From: Laguncularia racemosa
Lineage: Eukaryota; Streptophyta; Magnoliopsida; Myrtales; Combretaceae
Direction of reading: 5' to 3'
NCBI GenBank assembly: GCA_037954665.1
Contig: JBBMOL010000022.1
Span: forward strand, 496,001 to 560,000
DNA: 64,000 nucleotides
Shown here: one piece after another, positions 21,285 to 32,900 of the stretch
How the letters are laid out: every line of letters starts with the position of its first letter
Numbering within the stretch: the stretch's first letter is position 1
The notes under the pieces: model-generated
What the model was told of the DNA's origin: nothing
Database searches by the model: none
Seen by the model: only the letters and a program-made list of their open reading frames with translations
Translations under genes and position numbers: made by a program

Positions 21285-22871
21285 GATTCAATTTAAGGTT
21301 TTAATTCTTAGTTTTAAGGTTTTATTATGTATAACAGGGTAATTTTAGGTAAGCTCTATGATTAGGGTAAGGTATCTTATTAACTCTCAGGAATATTTCT
21401 AGGTTACCTCTAGGTGTTCTCCATCTTAACTTGAAAAATTCTTAGGTTTTACATAGCTGGTATCTTTTTTTATTGAAATTTAACTATTGTGTAGATGGCT
21501 AGGAAGGATAAAGAAGAGCTTGAGGTGGTCTAGGAAGTTTGCAAAAAGAAAGTGGTTAAGGTAGAAAGTTGAGCCAATAAGGCCCTAGGCTAGCTAGAGA
21601 AGATGATGAAGGAGCTTACTTCTATCAACAATCAGGTCTCTAGGCTTATGAAGGAGCTTGCCTTATACCAACTATGGTAGAAGGCTTTGAGGGTTAAGGA
21701 TGCTCAACTTAATGCTTTGTTGTTTGATGCCAATGGTGAGCTCATAGTGTTGAGGTTGACCATTGATAAGTTTGTGGCCAATAAGACGGCTATGAAAGAG
21801 TGTATCATGGGTTTAGAGGAGGACATGCAACTTACATCTAGGAGGTTGCGGCAATAGTGAAGGAAAGGCTTTATTTAAATATCCTTCAAGAAAGTGATAC
21901 ATGGATAGAGTTACAACTATAAGTCATGGAAGGGCCTTTTGAGGATGGAAGGGGTATGTATTGGTGTTGTGTGGGCATAGTGGAAGATGAGGCGACAGCC
22001 TAATCTCGACTACAACCTAAGTTAGCTAAGGATAAAATGAGGAACTCGAACACCCCTCTTAAAGAGAACCAGGAAATGGAACTCTCTAAAGAGGTGGTGA
22101 GGGAATGAATCAACAAACCTCAAGTTAGATATGAGGTACCACCACCCTTGCCTTAAGTTGAAGATGTAATACCTCTACCCCCACCATAGTTTGAAGGTAA
22201 GGTACCATTGCCTCCTCCATAGCTTGAAGGCAAGGTAACTTTACCCCTCTTAAAGACGATCCATCGACTGATCCATTGTTGCCTTAAGAGCCATAATTGA
22301 TTGAGCCTTTGCTTCCTTGTGAGCTAAAGCTAACTTTTGAGGAAGCTCTTAATGACAACTTGAGCTTGAAGCCACTAACTTCTTAAGCCCTTAGGCATTG
22401 CATAACCTATTGCAAGTTAGTATGCTGATGTTATAGAATGTAAGTGTCACTTGGCTAAATGGTGAATGAAAATTGATTCTTTACTTACTCATTTTCATTT
22501 TTTTTTTTTTGTATTATGATGTGGTTAGAATCTTTGTATTGTTTTGTCCATTGATCAAGTCATATCCTAATAGGAACTTAACTACTTAAGTGTTACCCAA
22601 GGTTCTTTCTTTATCAAGAGTACCTCCAACATGTAGACATAAGTCTAGTCAATGAAGGTATCCCACTTTGCCAATTCAAAATACAGGTCCATCCAGTGAT
22701 GCCTCAGAAGGCTTTGGCATCTCATTCACTTAGCCAATAAGTGGAGGCCATTAGTGTCTAATCACATAGGTTAGGTTAGGACTTAAGTGACTTGTCCTTG
22801 TGTAACTAAGCCTAATGTACATTCGTGTATGCATATAACAAACATAAAACATAAAGAAAAACAATAATTAA
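21285..22871 (+). pseudogene. Possible antisense ORF of the Tat relic (decayed)
   Basis: From an ATG at 21494 the plus strand reads MARKDKEELEVV, stop, EVCKKKVVKVES, stop, then a leucine/lysine-rich coiled-coil-like part (LEKMMKELTSINNQVSRLMK, with TAG in place of likely CAG) and LNALLFDANGELIVL. Further on (22130-22245) a run of proline-rich repeats about 45 bp long encodes P-L-P-P-P-x-x-E-G-K-V units, again with TAG or TAA at probable Gln codons. Some Tat-lineage elements carry an ORF antisense to pol near the 3' LTR, and this frame is antisense to the Tat pol relic at 26729-29617. The match is by layout only, and I do not recognise the protein. The rest of the stretch holds no other gene. 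Confidence 0.45.
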
Positions 22872-22876
22872 GATAT

Positions 22877-23778
22877 TGATGTGCCTAAAGGGGGGTTAAG
22901 CACAATCAACTAAAAGGGATGAATTGTCAATGATCATCCACGCCACAAACAAAGGAAAAGCCTCAATATTCCAAATGAAATTCCGAAATTGTGATGAATT
23001 ACAATATATCAAATGACGATTGCTAGAAGGGAAAACGAAATGGTATTCAAATTCAATTCAAAGGTGCTTTCAAATTTCGAAATTAGAACCCTAATTTCAT
23101 AAAAACAAAAGTACATAAAATAACTAAATCCTCACCAGATATGACTCACTAGTTTGGAATTAGGATCAACTTGTAATTTGTTGATATAACACACAACAAA
23201 TCCAAGTTAACTCGCCACAATTTCACTAAGGAAATTGATAAGAGCAAATGCTTGAAAGAGTCACTCTCTCTCACGGCAAAGGGGGTGTATTTTCTCCAAT
23301 GTTCAAAAAGCTGCTCAAAAACCCTAATTTGCAAGTATTTATACTTGCACCCTTTAGGGTTAGAATGACTAAAAAATCACAACTATGCCACTATAGGGTG
23401 GCCGGTCCTAAAGGTAAAATACAACCAAATAAAATGTCCCATAAAGCTTACAAAATAAATGGTTCAAACATAAATTACAAGTAAAGAAAATAATCTTCGG
23501 CAGGTTAGCTTCATGATGGAATCTGTCGGTTCAACTCATCGCCGATTCAGGTCGGTCCATAGATAACCCACAAGCTGAGTCTTAGTGAGTTTATCCATCG
23601 CCTTATGAAACCAAATAAGCATACCTGTTGGAATATACAATTTATGAATAAGATAAAAGATGTTAGATAATAATTTATTCCGAGGTTGATCTGCTTGAAA
23701 TGGGCCCTCATTGCCAAAATTTGAAATCCTTCAATTTTTGTCCTAATGATAGGTCTTGTCGGATTTTGATTCCCATCA
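22877..23778 (-). repeat. Element X 3' LTR (902 bp)
   Basis: On the plus strand it starts TGATGTGCC and ends TTCCCATCA. It is nearly identical to 25822-26723. A TATA-like stretch (agtataaatac on the minus strand) lies near 23335-23346. Confidence 0.95.
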
Positions 23779-23930
23779 TCTCCTTGGACCTCAAAAAGAT
23801 TTGACCTCAAATCTTGCAGTTCAAATGCAGCAGAGACTCTGTTTCCCAAAAGTAATCCATCTGAAGGAGTATCTCTACAGAATCCCAATATGTGAAATAC
23901 TATAGTAGATGATTGTTTTCTTCCCTCCAT
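23547..23930 (-). pseudogene. Element X remnant of pol C-terminus running into the LTR
   Basis: A 127-codon minus-strand frame. Its central part AFELQDLRSNLFEVQGDD followed by GNQNPTRPIIRTKIEGFQIL crosses the LTR boundary at 23778 and matches the pol tail of CRM-C (DLRANLPQ ... GPITQTRAKGLQSL). It is a leftover of pol. The residues before it (MEGRKQSSTIVFHILGF) do not match pol and may be filler from the deletion event. Confidence 0.7.
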
Positions 23931-23948
23931 CTCTAGGATGTATCTCTC

Positions 23949-24482
23949 CTATAACAAAAACAAGGATTCATTATCGACTGATGTTTCCTCTATCTCAACA
24001 CTTTCCAACGAGTTTGTTTCCTCTGACTCATCCCTGTTATGCTGATCCCTAGAGTCTTCTAACAATTGGTCCAACTGATCATTACCTTCAGAAACCTCTG
24101 AAGGTTGGCACAGTGGTGTTTGACATCTTTCATCTGTGGAACCCTTATCTTCAAGTGAAGGCATTTGTAGCTCTGCACACTCTGAGCCTCTAGGTGGTCT
24201 AAATTCCATTTCTGGGAATGGTTTAAGTCCGAAATTACCAACTCTATCTTCTCTAAGAGCATGATAATCTCCCTTTGCTCTAGGTGGCTCCTGAAGGTGT
24301 ACCACTGGTGGTGGTGGCAATGTCATCCTATCAATCCTTGTTGCTAATGTAGTAACAAGTTTTCTAAGGTCCCGAAGTTGTTCATCTAAGGTCCTCCCAC
24401 CTGCAACATTAGAACCCTGACCTCCACCAATTCGACTATATGCTACATCACTCATTCCTCCATTCACACTATTAATAGACAT
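23949..24482 (-). pseudogene. Element X truncated gag
   Basis: A 177-codon open frame starting MSINSVNGGMSDVAYSRIGG, like MSNNSVNGGIGNEAN at the gag start of CRM-C. A coiled-coil-like segment follows (LRDLRKLVTTLATRIDRM, about residues 36-55), then a proline stretch. The segment PEMEFRPPRGSECAELQMPS corresponds to REFKPPRGLEYVKLQMPS of CRM-C, just before the capsid core. There the homology stops, and the remaining 70 residues are acidic and unrelated to gag. The capsid core and zinc knuckle are absent. The ORF is open, which is unusual here and fits a young copy. Whether the product is made or helps packaging is unknown. Confidence 0.8.
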
Positions 24483-25589
24483 TTTTGTGGATGCAATCTA
24501 TTTGATGTACCAATGTAATGTCTAGTAATTGTAGCACACTTGCTTCACAAAAACAATTCACGCCAAAAACCAACTCACTCCGCCACTTATATACTTTACA
24601 TACAACACAATAAATTCACGCAACAATAATATGTTGCAACTCTTCACTTCCACGGTAGCAACAAACAAAACTAACTAAAATGCTCCTTTAAATGGAAACA
24701 ACAACTATACACTCCACTTCCACCGCAACTTACATACATACACGGCAACAAATTCACAAGTGACAACCTTAATGCAACTTTGCCACAAATGGTAAGAATC
24801 AATTTCAAATTCAAATGAAATATAATCAATACCACTCTTAACTACTTGAAGTAAATGGATGTGTTTCAATTCAAATTGTTTCCTTTTCTTCCACACAATT
24901 CAAATCTGGAAATTATACACTTTCACTTCCAATTTGCACAACACAACACCATATATGCTCCTACTCAATCACGGTGCATTTCTCCACTTGTATAACATTC
25001 TTCAACCGAAATAAACATAAGAAGGCAGCATTTAAATTTGAAAATCAATTCACTTTACTAATTGCAACTCCTCCACATTTGGTAAGATGCAAATTTTCAA
25101 ATTCAAACAAGCACAATTAACTCCTTCACTCTTAATGCTTGTTTTGAAATCAAATAACTTCCTTTCTTACACACTAATCAAATCTGGAAAATTGCAAATA
25201 TCCTCCACAATTCTGAATTCAACAATGCAAAAACAAACACAATTCCCTTCCTACACAATTTGCACTTCCGAAATTGCACTACCTTCCTCTCCTTCACGGT
25301 GAAGTCAAGACAAAAAATTACAACAAGATGTCCACTTCTACAACAACAAGTTTCAACTTCCCAAGTAAGATACTCACGCCAATTAGTACCAATACAAACA
25401 ATTCAATTAATCCTCAATTTCAACAAGGATCAATCACGTAAACATCAAGGTAACAACAACAAAAAAATACATTCACTTGATCCGAATTTCCACTCCCTTG
25501 CAATTCGGTTCACAAAGGTAATACCAAAAAATTTCAATTCCCAAAACTTCAGTCAACAAAAACCCTTCTCATATACCTTCAATTAACTT

Positions 25590-25800
25590 ACGGCAAGATG
25601 GAAACAAAGGACAATCCTAATTGCAACAATTCCTCCTCTTAACCATAAGCAACTCACGGCAATAGGAAGATAACAATATAAGGATCAAAAATCTCAAATT
25701 CAACAATCCCTCCTCTTAACCTTAAGCAATCTCACGGCAAGATGAAGATAACCAAATTAATTTTCAAAATCCCAATTGCAACAATCCCTCCTCTTAAACC
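25590..25800 (-). repeat. Element X leader tandem repeats (about 78 bp, 2-3 copies)
   Basis: The plus strand shows three blocks containing CCTCCTCTTAA (near 25632, 25710 and 25788), with CTCACGGCAA and GAAGATAAC between them. They lie just downstream of the PBS in the sense of the element. Confidence 0.75.
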
Positions 25801-25804
25801 TGTA

Positions 25805-25816
25805 GCTCTGATACCA
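25805..25816 (-). other. Element X primer binding site (initiator tRNA-Met)
   Basis: The complement reads TGGTATCAGAGC, a perfect match to the usual plant tRNA-iMet PBS, five bases inside the 5' LTR. Confidence 0.93.
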
Positions 25817-25821
25817 AAATA

Positions 25822-26723
25822 TGATGTGCCTAAAGGGGGGTCAAGCACAATCAACTAAAAGGGATGAATTGTCAATGATCATCCACGCCACAAACAAAGG
25901 AAAAGCCTCAATATTCCAAATGAAATTCCGAAATTGTGATGAATTACAATATATCAAATGACGATTGCTAGAAGGGAAAACGAAATGGTATTCAAATTCA
26001 ATTCAAAGGTGCTTTCAAATTTCGAAATTAGAACCCTAATTTCATAAGAACAAAAGTACATAAAATAACTAAATCCTCACCAGATATGACTCACTAGTTT
26101 GGAATTAGGATCAACTTGTAATTTGTTGATATAACACACAACAAATCCAAGTTAACTCGCCACAATTTCACTAAGGAAATTGATAAGAGCAAATGCTTGA
26201 AAGAGTCACTCTCTCTCACGGCAAAGGGGGTGTATTTTCTCCAATGTTCAAAAAGCTGCTCAAAAACCCTAATTTGCAAGTATTTATACTTGCACCCTTT
26301 AGGGTTAGAATGACTAAAAAATCACAACTATGCCACTATAGGGTGGCCGGTCCTAAAGGTAAAATACAACCAAATAAAATGTCCCATAAAGCTTACAAAA
26401 TAAATGGTTCAAACATAAATTACAAGTAAAGAAAATAATCTTCGGCAGGCTAGCTTCATGATGGAATCCGTCGGTTCAACTCATCGCCGGTTCAGGTCGG
26501 TCCATAGATAACCCACAAGCTGAGTCTTAGTGAGTTTATCCATCGCCTTGTGAAACCAAATAAGCATACCTGTTGGAATATACAATTCATGAATAAGATA
26601 AAAGAGGTTAGATAATAATTTATTCCGAGGTTGATCTGCTTGAAATGGGCCCTCATTGCCAAAATTTGAAATCCTTCAATTTTTGTCCTAATGATAGGTC
26701 TTGTCGGATTTTGATTCCCATCA
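25822..26723 (-). repeat. Element X 5' LTR (902 bp)
   Basis: Second copy of 22877-23778, with the same TGATGTGCC and CCCATCA ends, followed by the target duplication GATAT. Confidence 0.95.
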
Positions 26724-26728
26724 GATAT

Positions 26729-29617
26729 GATTGAAACAATGAGATCTTTCACTGATAACTACACATTTTACAATGAGCAATGGACTAAAAACTACTCATA
26801 ATACAATATAAGGGTATTCGTATTCCATGTCCTTGGTATTAGGCACTCGTTGAGCCTCTTTACCTTATATGCTTTGTAGCCTCCTACCTCTTTAACCCTA
26901 ACCAGATCTTTCTAGTTCAAAACTAGTATACCTTGACTTTCTCTTGATCTTATAGCTTTAAGCTTATGGTAAACCAAGTTACTAGGTTAAAAAACTTTGT
27001 ACTTAACCTTCTTGTCATAATACTTGGCTACTATTTATTGATAAGCCACAATGCAAAGATTTACTTGATCTCATAGCTCTTATAAGAGGTTAAGGTTAGC
27101 ATATAGACCTATCTCGTTGCTTTGGAATTCCAACTTTTGTGTTCGAATATTAGGGAGTTCAAGCTTGATAAGTATGATTGCCTTAGTTCCAAAGGTTAAG
27201 TTGAAAAGGCATTCCTTAGTTGCTATCCTTAGGGTTGTTCAATACCCCCAGAAAATGTTTGAGAGCTTATTAGCCCATTTTCCTTTTGCTAGGTCCACCT
27301 TCTTCTTTAAGCTTTGCAAAATGATCTTGTTTATGGCCTTTACTTGTCTATTTGATTATGGATGGGCCACTAAGGTGTAGTGAATCTTGATCCCTTGTTT
27401 TGAATAGAACTCTTTGAATCTCACATTATTGAATTAGGTCATGCTATCTATAACTAGGGCATAGGATACACTTGACCTACATATTATCGATCTTAAGATG
27501 AAGTATCTGATGTTGTTCTCTATAATTTTTTCAACTACCTCCGCTTTTGCCCATTTAGTAAAGTAATCTACAACCACAATGATGTACTAGTGTTAACCTG
27601 TAGTCTTAAGGAATGGGCTAAGAATATTGAGCCCCCCACTAGGCAAAAGGCTAAGGACTTGTGATGGCAAAGAGACTGTTGCTTAGCTATATATTGACTA
27701 GGGCATGTTTCTAGCATTTGTCACATCTCTATATGACTATATTCATATATTTCTTCATCATGGGATGGTAATATCTATGTCACAATGCCTTAATCAATAA
27801 GGTGTCGCCCATGATATGGTTGTTGTAAACCCTTGCATGTAACTCTTTTAATAAATGCTCGGCTTCTGAAGGACATAAACATCTATAGAAAGGAAACTGT
27901 AGACTCTTTAGTAAAGCTACCCATGGGTATATTGGGTTGCTCCATACATTAGTGTTTTCGCCTTCTTCCTTTTCTTAAGTAGTGTGTCATATCTTGAGTA
28001 GGTAATGATGGAATCCATCTAACATGGCTTAGGAGTAGATTGTGTCTCATTGACAAGGTATTCTTGTTAAAACCTATCTATACACTTCTTTAGTAAACAT
28101 TTGCTGAATACTTGTTTGTCCAAGTTAAAGAGGCTTGTTGATGTTAACTTCGAAAGGCTATCTGCCTTAGAGTATTAATTTTGGTAATTTCTATGATGGG
28201 AAATTCGAGCATAGTGCTTTTACTATCTCAAGACATTTAGTCATCACTTTATCCTTAGCAGCATACTCTCCTCTTACCTATTGAATAATTAGTTGGGAAT
28301 TAAAGAACTCAATTTTTCCTACTCTAGCCTTCATTGCCATTTTCATTCTTACAATAAGGGCTTCATATTTAGCCTTGTTATTGCTGGTTAGAAATCTGAA
28401 CTTTAGCACAAATTTCACCTCTACACAGTGTAGTACTTACAACACAATTATCGCTTTACTCCCCCCTTGAGTGGACGAGTTGTCTACATAGAGAGTTCAA
28501 TCAGGTTTATCATTTTTATCTGACGCTTTCTCTTCCATGGTTGATTCTACTATGAAGTCCGCTAGGACTTGCACTTTGATTACCTTGCATAGTTGGTATT
28601 GGATGCCATATGCATTGAATTCTACAACATACTTAACCATTCATCTTGAAGCATTAGGCTTATATAATATTTGCCTTACTGGTTGGTTGGTAAGTACAAC
28701 CACTTGATTACCACTACTAGAGTGAATAAGGTTGGAGTTTTCTTGCTAAAATTACCACTACTAGAGTGAATTTTTCCATCTTAGAATATCTAGCCTTAGG
28801 GCCCTTTAAGATTTGGCTAATATAATATATCGAGTGGTATTCTCCCCCTTTAGCTTAGGTTAGGATGAAAGAGAGGGCTTGGCCATTGATTACGAGGTCA
28901 ATTACAATTACTCTCTAGGGATAGGCTTGGAGAAGATCGGTGGAGCTACAAGAAAACTATTCCATTCATTAAATGTAAGTTGGCGTTGGTTATGGTTCAA
29001 TTGGAAATCCATGGGGTTCTTCAACACCTTAATGAACTCAAAGCATCTATTTACAGACTTAGATATGAGCTTACTTAGCATGGCAATTCAACCAATTAGC
29101 TTGGATTTTCTCTGAGTTGGCCTCGATACCACATGATGTTACCATGTAACCTAGAAATTTCCTAGATGCTTCCCTAAATACACACTTCTTAGGTTTTAAC
29201 CTCATATAATACTTCCTTAATGTTTGGAAAGTTTATTTGAGGTCCGCACTATTCTCCAAGCTTTTTGCTCTTCACTATCGTGTCATCTATGTATACTTAA
29301 ACATTCTACCCAATTTGTGGTTTTAACTTCTTTGTCACAAAGCTTTAGTATCTTGCTCTAATGTTGTATGGTGACCATGTATTGATCACAAGAAAGTTGA
29401 CTAATTACTTGGTGGTGTGATTGCCATTGCCGAGCTTCAATGGGAAGGTTATAATGCCTTCAGGCTTGATCAATTGATTCTTGAAGCCATACAACTTGTG
29501 ATCATAAGGCTTCACTTTCAACTCAAGTTTGTCCTTCATTTGGTCAAAAGCCTTTTTAAATATGCTGATATGTATTGGTACTAAACATGTTGACATCCTT
29601 AACTTATTATAACCCAT
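26729..29617 (-). pseudogene. Tat-lineage Ty3/gypsy pol relic
   Basis: Reading down the minus strand: a protease-like segment (29405-29617, KLYGFKNQLIKPEGIITFPL), a jump into the RT palm (VYIDDTIVKSKK near 29290), then RNase H segments including LYVDNSSTQGGSKAI and NNKAKYEALI near 28350-28490, which resemble the second, archaeal-type RNase H of Tat elements. Integrase follows (YFTKWAKAEVVEKIIENNI near 27550; KGKWANKLSNIFWGY near 27290) and then a C-terminal part to about 26740 (VKRLNECLIPRTWNTN). Every part carries stops and shifts, and the front of RT appears deleted. It is the oldest retroelement recognised here and the host for element X. Confidence 0.8.
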
Positions 29618-29926
29618 TGATAAAATAAACTAGACTACAAGACTAAAAGAATAAATCCAATATGCTAATATTATAGGGTTAAATGAACTAAACTTTTAGA
29701 CTTCTTTGCATAGCTTTACTATAAATTACCATAAAAATAAAATACTAACAATATGTTTACTTTCAATTACTAAGATAATGTTTAACGTAATATCGAAAAG
29801 CTAGATCAATTTAAACAATAAAAAACAATATACACATATAAAGTAAAAAATCAAAGAAAGATTTCTTTTGAACAACATAATCATTTTTGGTAGATTACTC
29901 ATTCCTTTGAATTTGATGAAATTCAA
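29618..29926. other. Short spacer between Tat relic and DFR 3' end
   Basis: AT-rich, about 310 bp, with no gene or repeat recognised. Confidence 0.6.
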
Positions 29927-29932
29927 TTTATT
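29927..29932 (-). terminator. Candidate poly(A) signal of the DFR gene
   Basis: AATAAA on the minus strand, about 47 bases after the DFR stop codon at 29979-29981. Confidence 0.6.
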
Positions 29933-29978
29933 CAATAATAGAAATGACCACAAGTAGGAAAAATAGACAAACAATATT

Positions 29979-32900
29979 TTAGCTCTCTACATTCACGTGC
30001 TTCTCCTTTGGAATAGAAAGCAACCCTTTCTCTCTACAAGTTTCCACAGCCCCAACAAACATGTCCTCTAAGCTATAATTGAACTCGAAACCCAAATCTT
30101 GCAACTTCTTGGAAGAGAAAGCCACATTTGTCAAATCCTTATCAGCACATTTGAACCTAACCACCACAAGAAAAATGAAACCCTTTATAATATTTCTGTC
30201 TATTTCATGAAAAATATCAAAATAATATTACATGTTTTCTATTAAAATAAAAAATACAAAATAAGTGAAATATATCTTTAGTTGGCACATTACAAGTAAG
30301 AAAAAACAATATCATTTAAAATATAAAAATACCTTATTATATTTTTAAAATATCACCAACCACTAAACTTATTTTTATCACTAGTAGCTATTATAAAATA
30401 TCAATACTCACAACCGTACACACTTTTACAAGTATATTGACATCTGTCTTTAATAGCCACCTATGGTTCCCACTCTAGTACACACAAGCTCTACCATTTT
30501 TATACATATGGTCATTGCCATGGCTGCAATTATGAAATGCCATTGTCCTATCAAATTGTTCAATTAAAAACCCAAAAAGTTATAAAATGTAAAGGGAACT
30601 CCCACCGCTAGAATTATTATTAATAGAAAAACAAATTAACTAGATAAGAAAGAAAACTCAAGACACCCATTACTAACTATCACTGTTGGTTCCATGTTTG
30701 CAACCATCCTATCCAAAATGACCACCATCCTATCCAAAATGACCACCACTTAGCCTCTTCTTTACCACACCAACACCACCCCACCCCCCCCCCCCCCCCC
30801 CACAACCGTTATGGGGTGAGTTTGATTGTATTCTCTATTAGATAGACAACATTAAAGATAACTTTTTTAGAGGTTTGCTGGGCTATTCTGTCATACATGT
30901 ATTGATGGAGGGCTTGTCCTGCGCAAGTTAAATTTTTTTCTGGGATGAAGCTTAAAGATACTTTAAAAAAAAAAAAAAAACTTTTTCAACAGTTCTCCAA
31001 AGGAACTATATGTTCCGACATAATGTTGCATAGATGTTTTGTTTTTGGGTTTAGGGAGGGAAGGTAGACTGTTTATTGTTGTAATGCATCATCTTTCAAG
31101 ATTGAGTTAAAACCCACAGCAAAGTTCTTGTTCAGAAACCCATAAAACATATGGAAGGGGAAAGAGAGATAGAGGGAGCGGAGGGGTCAACAACAACAAT
31201 ACGGACTGGTTGGGTTGGAGGACAGCGTAGGCCACATGGGCGTCGGTGTTAGTAAGTGGTTTTATTTGAATCTGTGGTTTCTTCGTTCTTTTTCTTCTCT
31301 TTCGATTTACTTTACCATTTCGTCTCATTTTCTTCTAACCTTACGAGATTTTAATAAAGTAATCCGACGTAGCGACAACTTGTAATAATTTCAGCCATGT
31401 CATGTCAGTATGTGCAAAAAATAGTGGGTTTTATGTGTGTGCGTGCGTGCGTGTGAAAGGAGGGAAAGTATCCTATTTTTAAAATTAGAATATCGACATA
31501 ATTTTATGAATCAATAGGAGTGGATTATATAATTTATCCTAAAAAATAAGATATCTGTATTTGTATATATTATTGTGTATCTTTTATTCTTTCCTTAACA
31601 AATAGGATAATGGGATCGATAAATTTATAAAATGGGACCTATATATAAGTTCCATTTACCATTTTCTTTATTGCCATCATCTTATTTTTATGTATACCAA
31701 AATGGTGATAGGACACCGAAGGTTGGTTGGGTAAAATTGATCACTGATGGATATGCCATCCAACATTTGAGCTATACCACAATTGGGGGAGTAGTTAATT
31801 AGAAATAAACCAAGGCATTGGATTGTGGGGGTTGTCGTTGTACTGGGGACTTGAATATTTTATCAAAATGGGATATAAAAGCTGAAGTGAAAATGGATTC
31901 TGCTGCAGCAATTGCATTACTAAGGAGTAATATAAACTGCCAAGTAAATTTGAAAACATTCTGATGGTTTATAGGGGAATGGTGGAGATGTTGGAGACTT
32001 CAGAATGGACCTAATTCCTAGAGAGTTGAATGCAGTAGTAGATCATATGGCAGGATTGATGCAGCAATAGAAGAAGAATAACCTGGTGTATTTTGTACCG
32101 TTAAAAGTTCTTTTGTAAAATGTTGTTTATAACTATGCTGTTCTTTTTGAGGAGTATTAGGAAAAAAAAAAAAAACACCTCTTTCTAAAATTATTCAATC
32201 GTATTTATTCTCTTTATTATTACTTGACTAATTGACTACCGTAAACTTTTCACATAACAAACAGCGAGAACCTAATTTCATTTTAAAGAAAAAGACTCCC
32301 TTATCCATCCAATAAGCTATATTACATGTAAAACAGGATTAAAAAAATGCTTAATCTTTCCGAATTTTATTGAATAACAATATAAATTTGACAAGGGTAG
32401 TTGAGGACGTACTCAGTAGGCACATCGTACTCTGGATACTTTTCCCTCAGAAGCTTTGCTATCTCAATAATGGTGGCATCATGTGCTGAGCAAATGTACC
32501 GTCCTTTTGCTTGAGGATTCTCATAAAGAAATATGTGTGCACGGCAAAGGTCGTCCAGATGAACAAATTGGCCTTGCCTTATGATTGAGTAATGTGGTTC
32601 ATTTCCTGGTAAATCGTAAAATAATTAACAAAAGGTTCCACGTTTCCTAAGCATAATTTCTAACAGAGAAGATACGTTTGCTTCTAAATGCAAATAGAGG
32701 AGGTACCTTCTTTAAGTAATGTGGTTCATTTCCTGGTAAATCGTAAAAAAAAGGTGTTCTTTTTTGCTTGCAAGAAAAATGCACAGATAAAAATGTTGGA
32801 AGTCACGCAGATTTAGTTGCTTCATGCAGTGTCTTGTTATTGGTAGCAAACTCGAGAAGCAAAATTTTCCTTTTCTCATGGAAGTATATGATAGCAAAAA

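Larger units (their letters stand above)
22877..26723 (-). mobile_element. Element X: short non-autonomous CRM-related LTR retrotransposon, young
   Basis: Two 902-bp LTRs (22877-23778 and 25822-26723) differ at about 8 positions by eye. They flank a 2.04-kb interior and a 5-bp target duplication GATAT (22872-22876 and 26724-26728). On the minus strand the order is LTR, tRNA-Met PBS, repetitive leader, a truncated gag ORF, a short pol tail, LTR. There is no protease, RT, RNase H or integrase, so it must have depended on proteins from a related element. It shares gag start residues and the LTR-encoded pol tail with CRM-A and CRM-C. The family also left the solo LTR at 17716-18619. Confidence 0.95.

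Noticed and set aside
23149..23484. Paired ORFs in each element X LTR (repeated at 26094-26429)
   Set aside because: Identical because the LTRs are nearly identical. They lie in non-coding LTR sequence, and those on the plus strand are antisense to the element.
31107..31328. 73-codon minus ORF in DFR intron 5
   Set aside because: Basic and low-complexity, with no family match and no link to the splicing frame of DFR.
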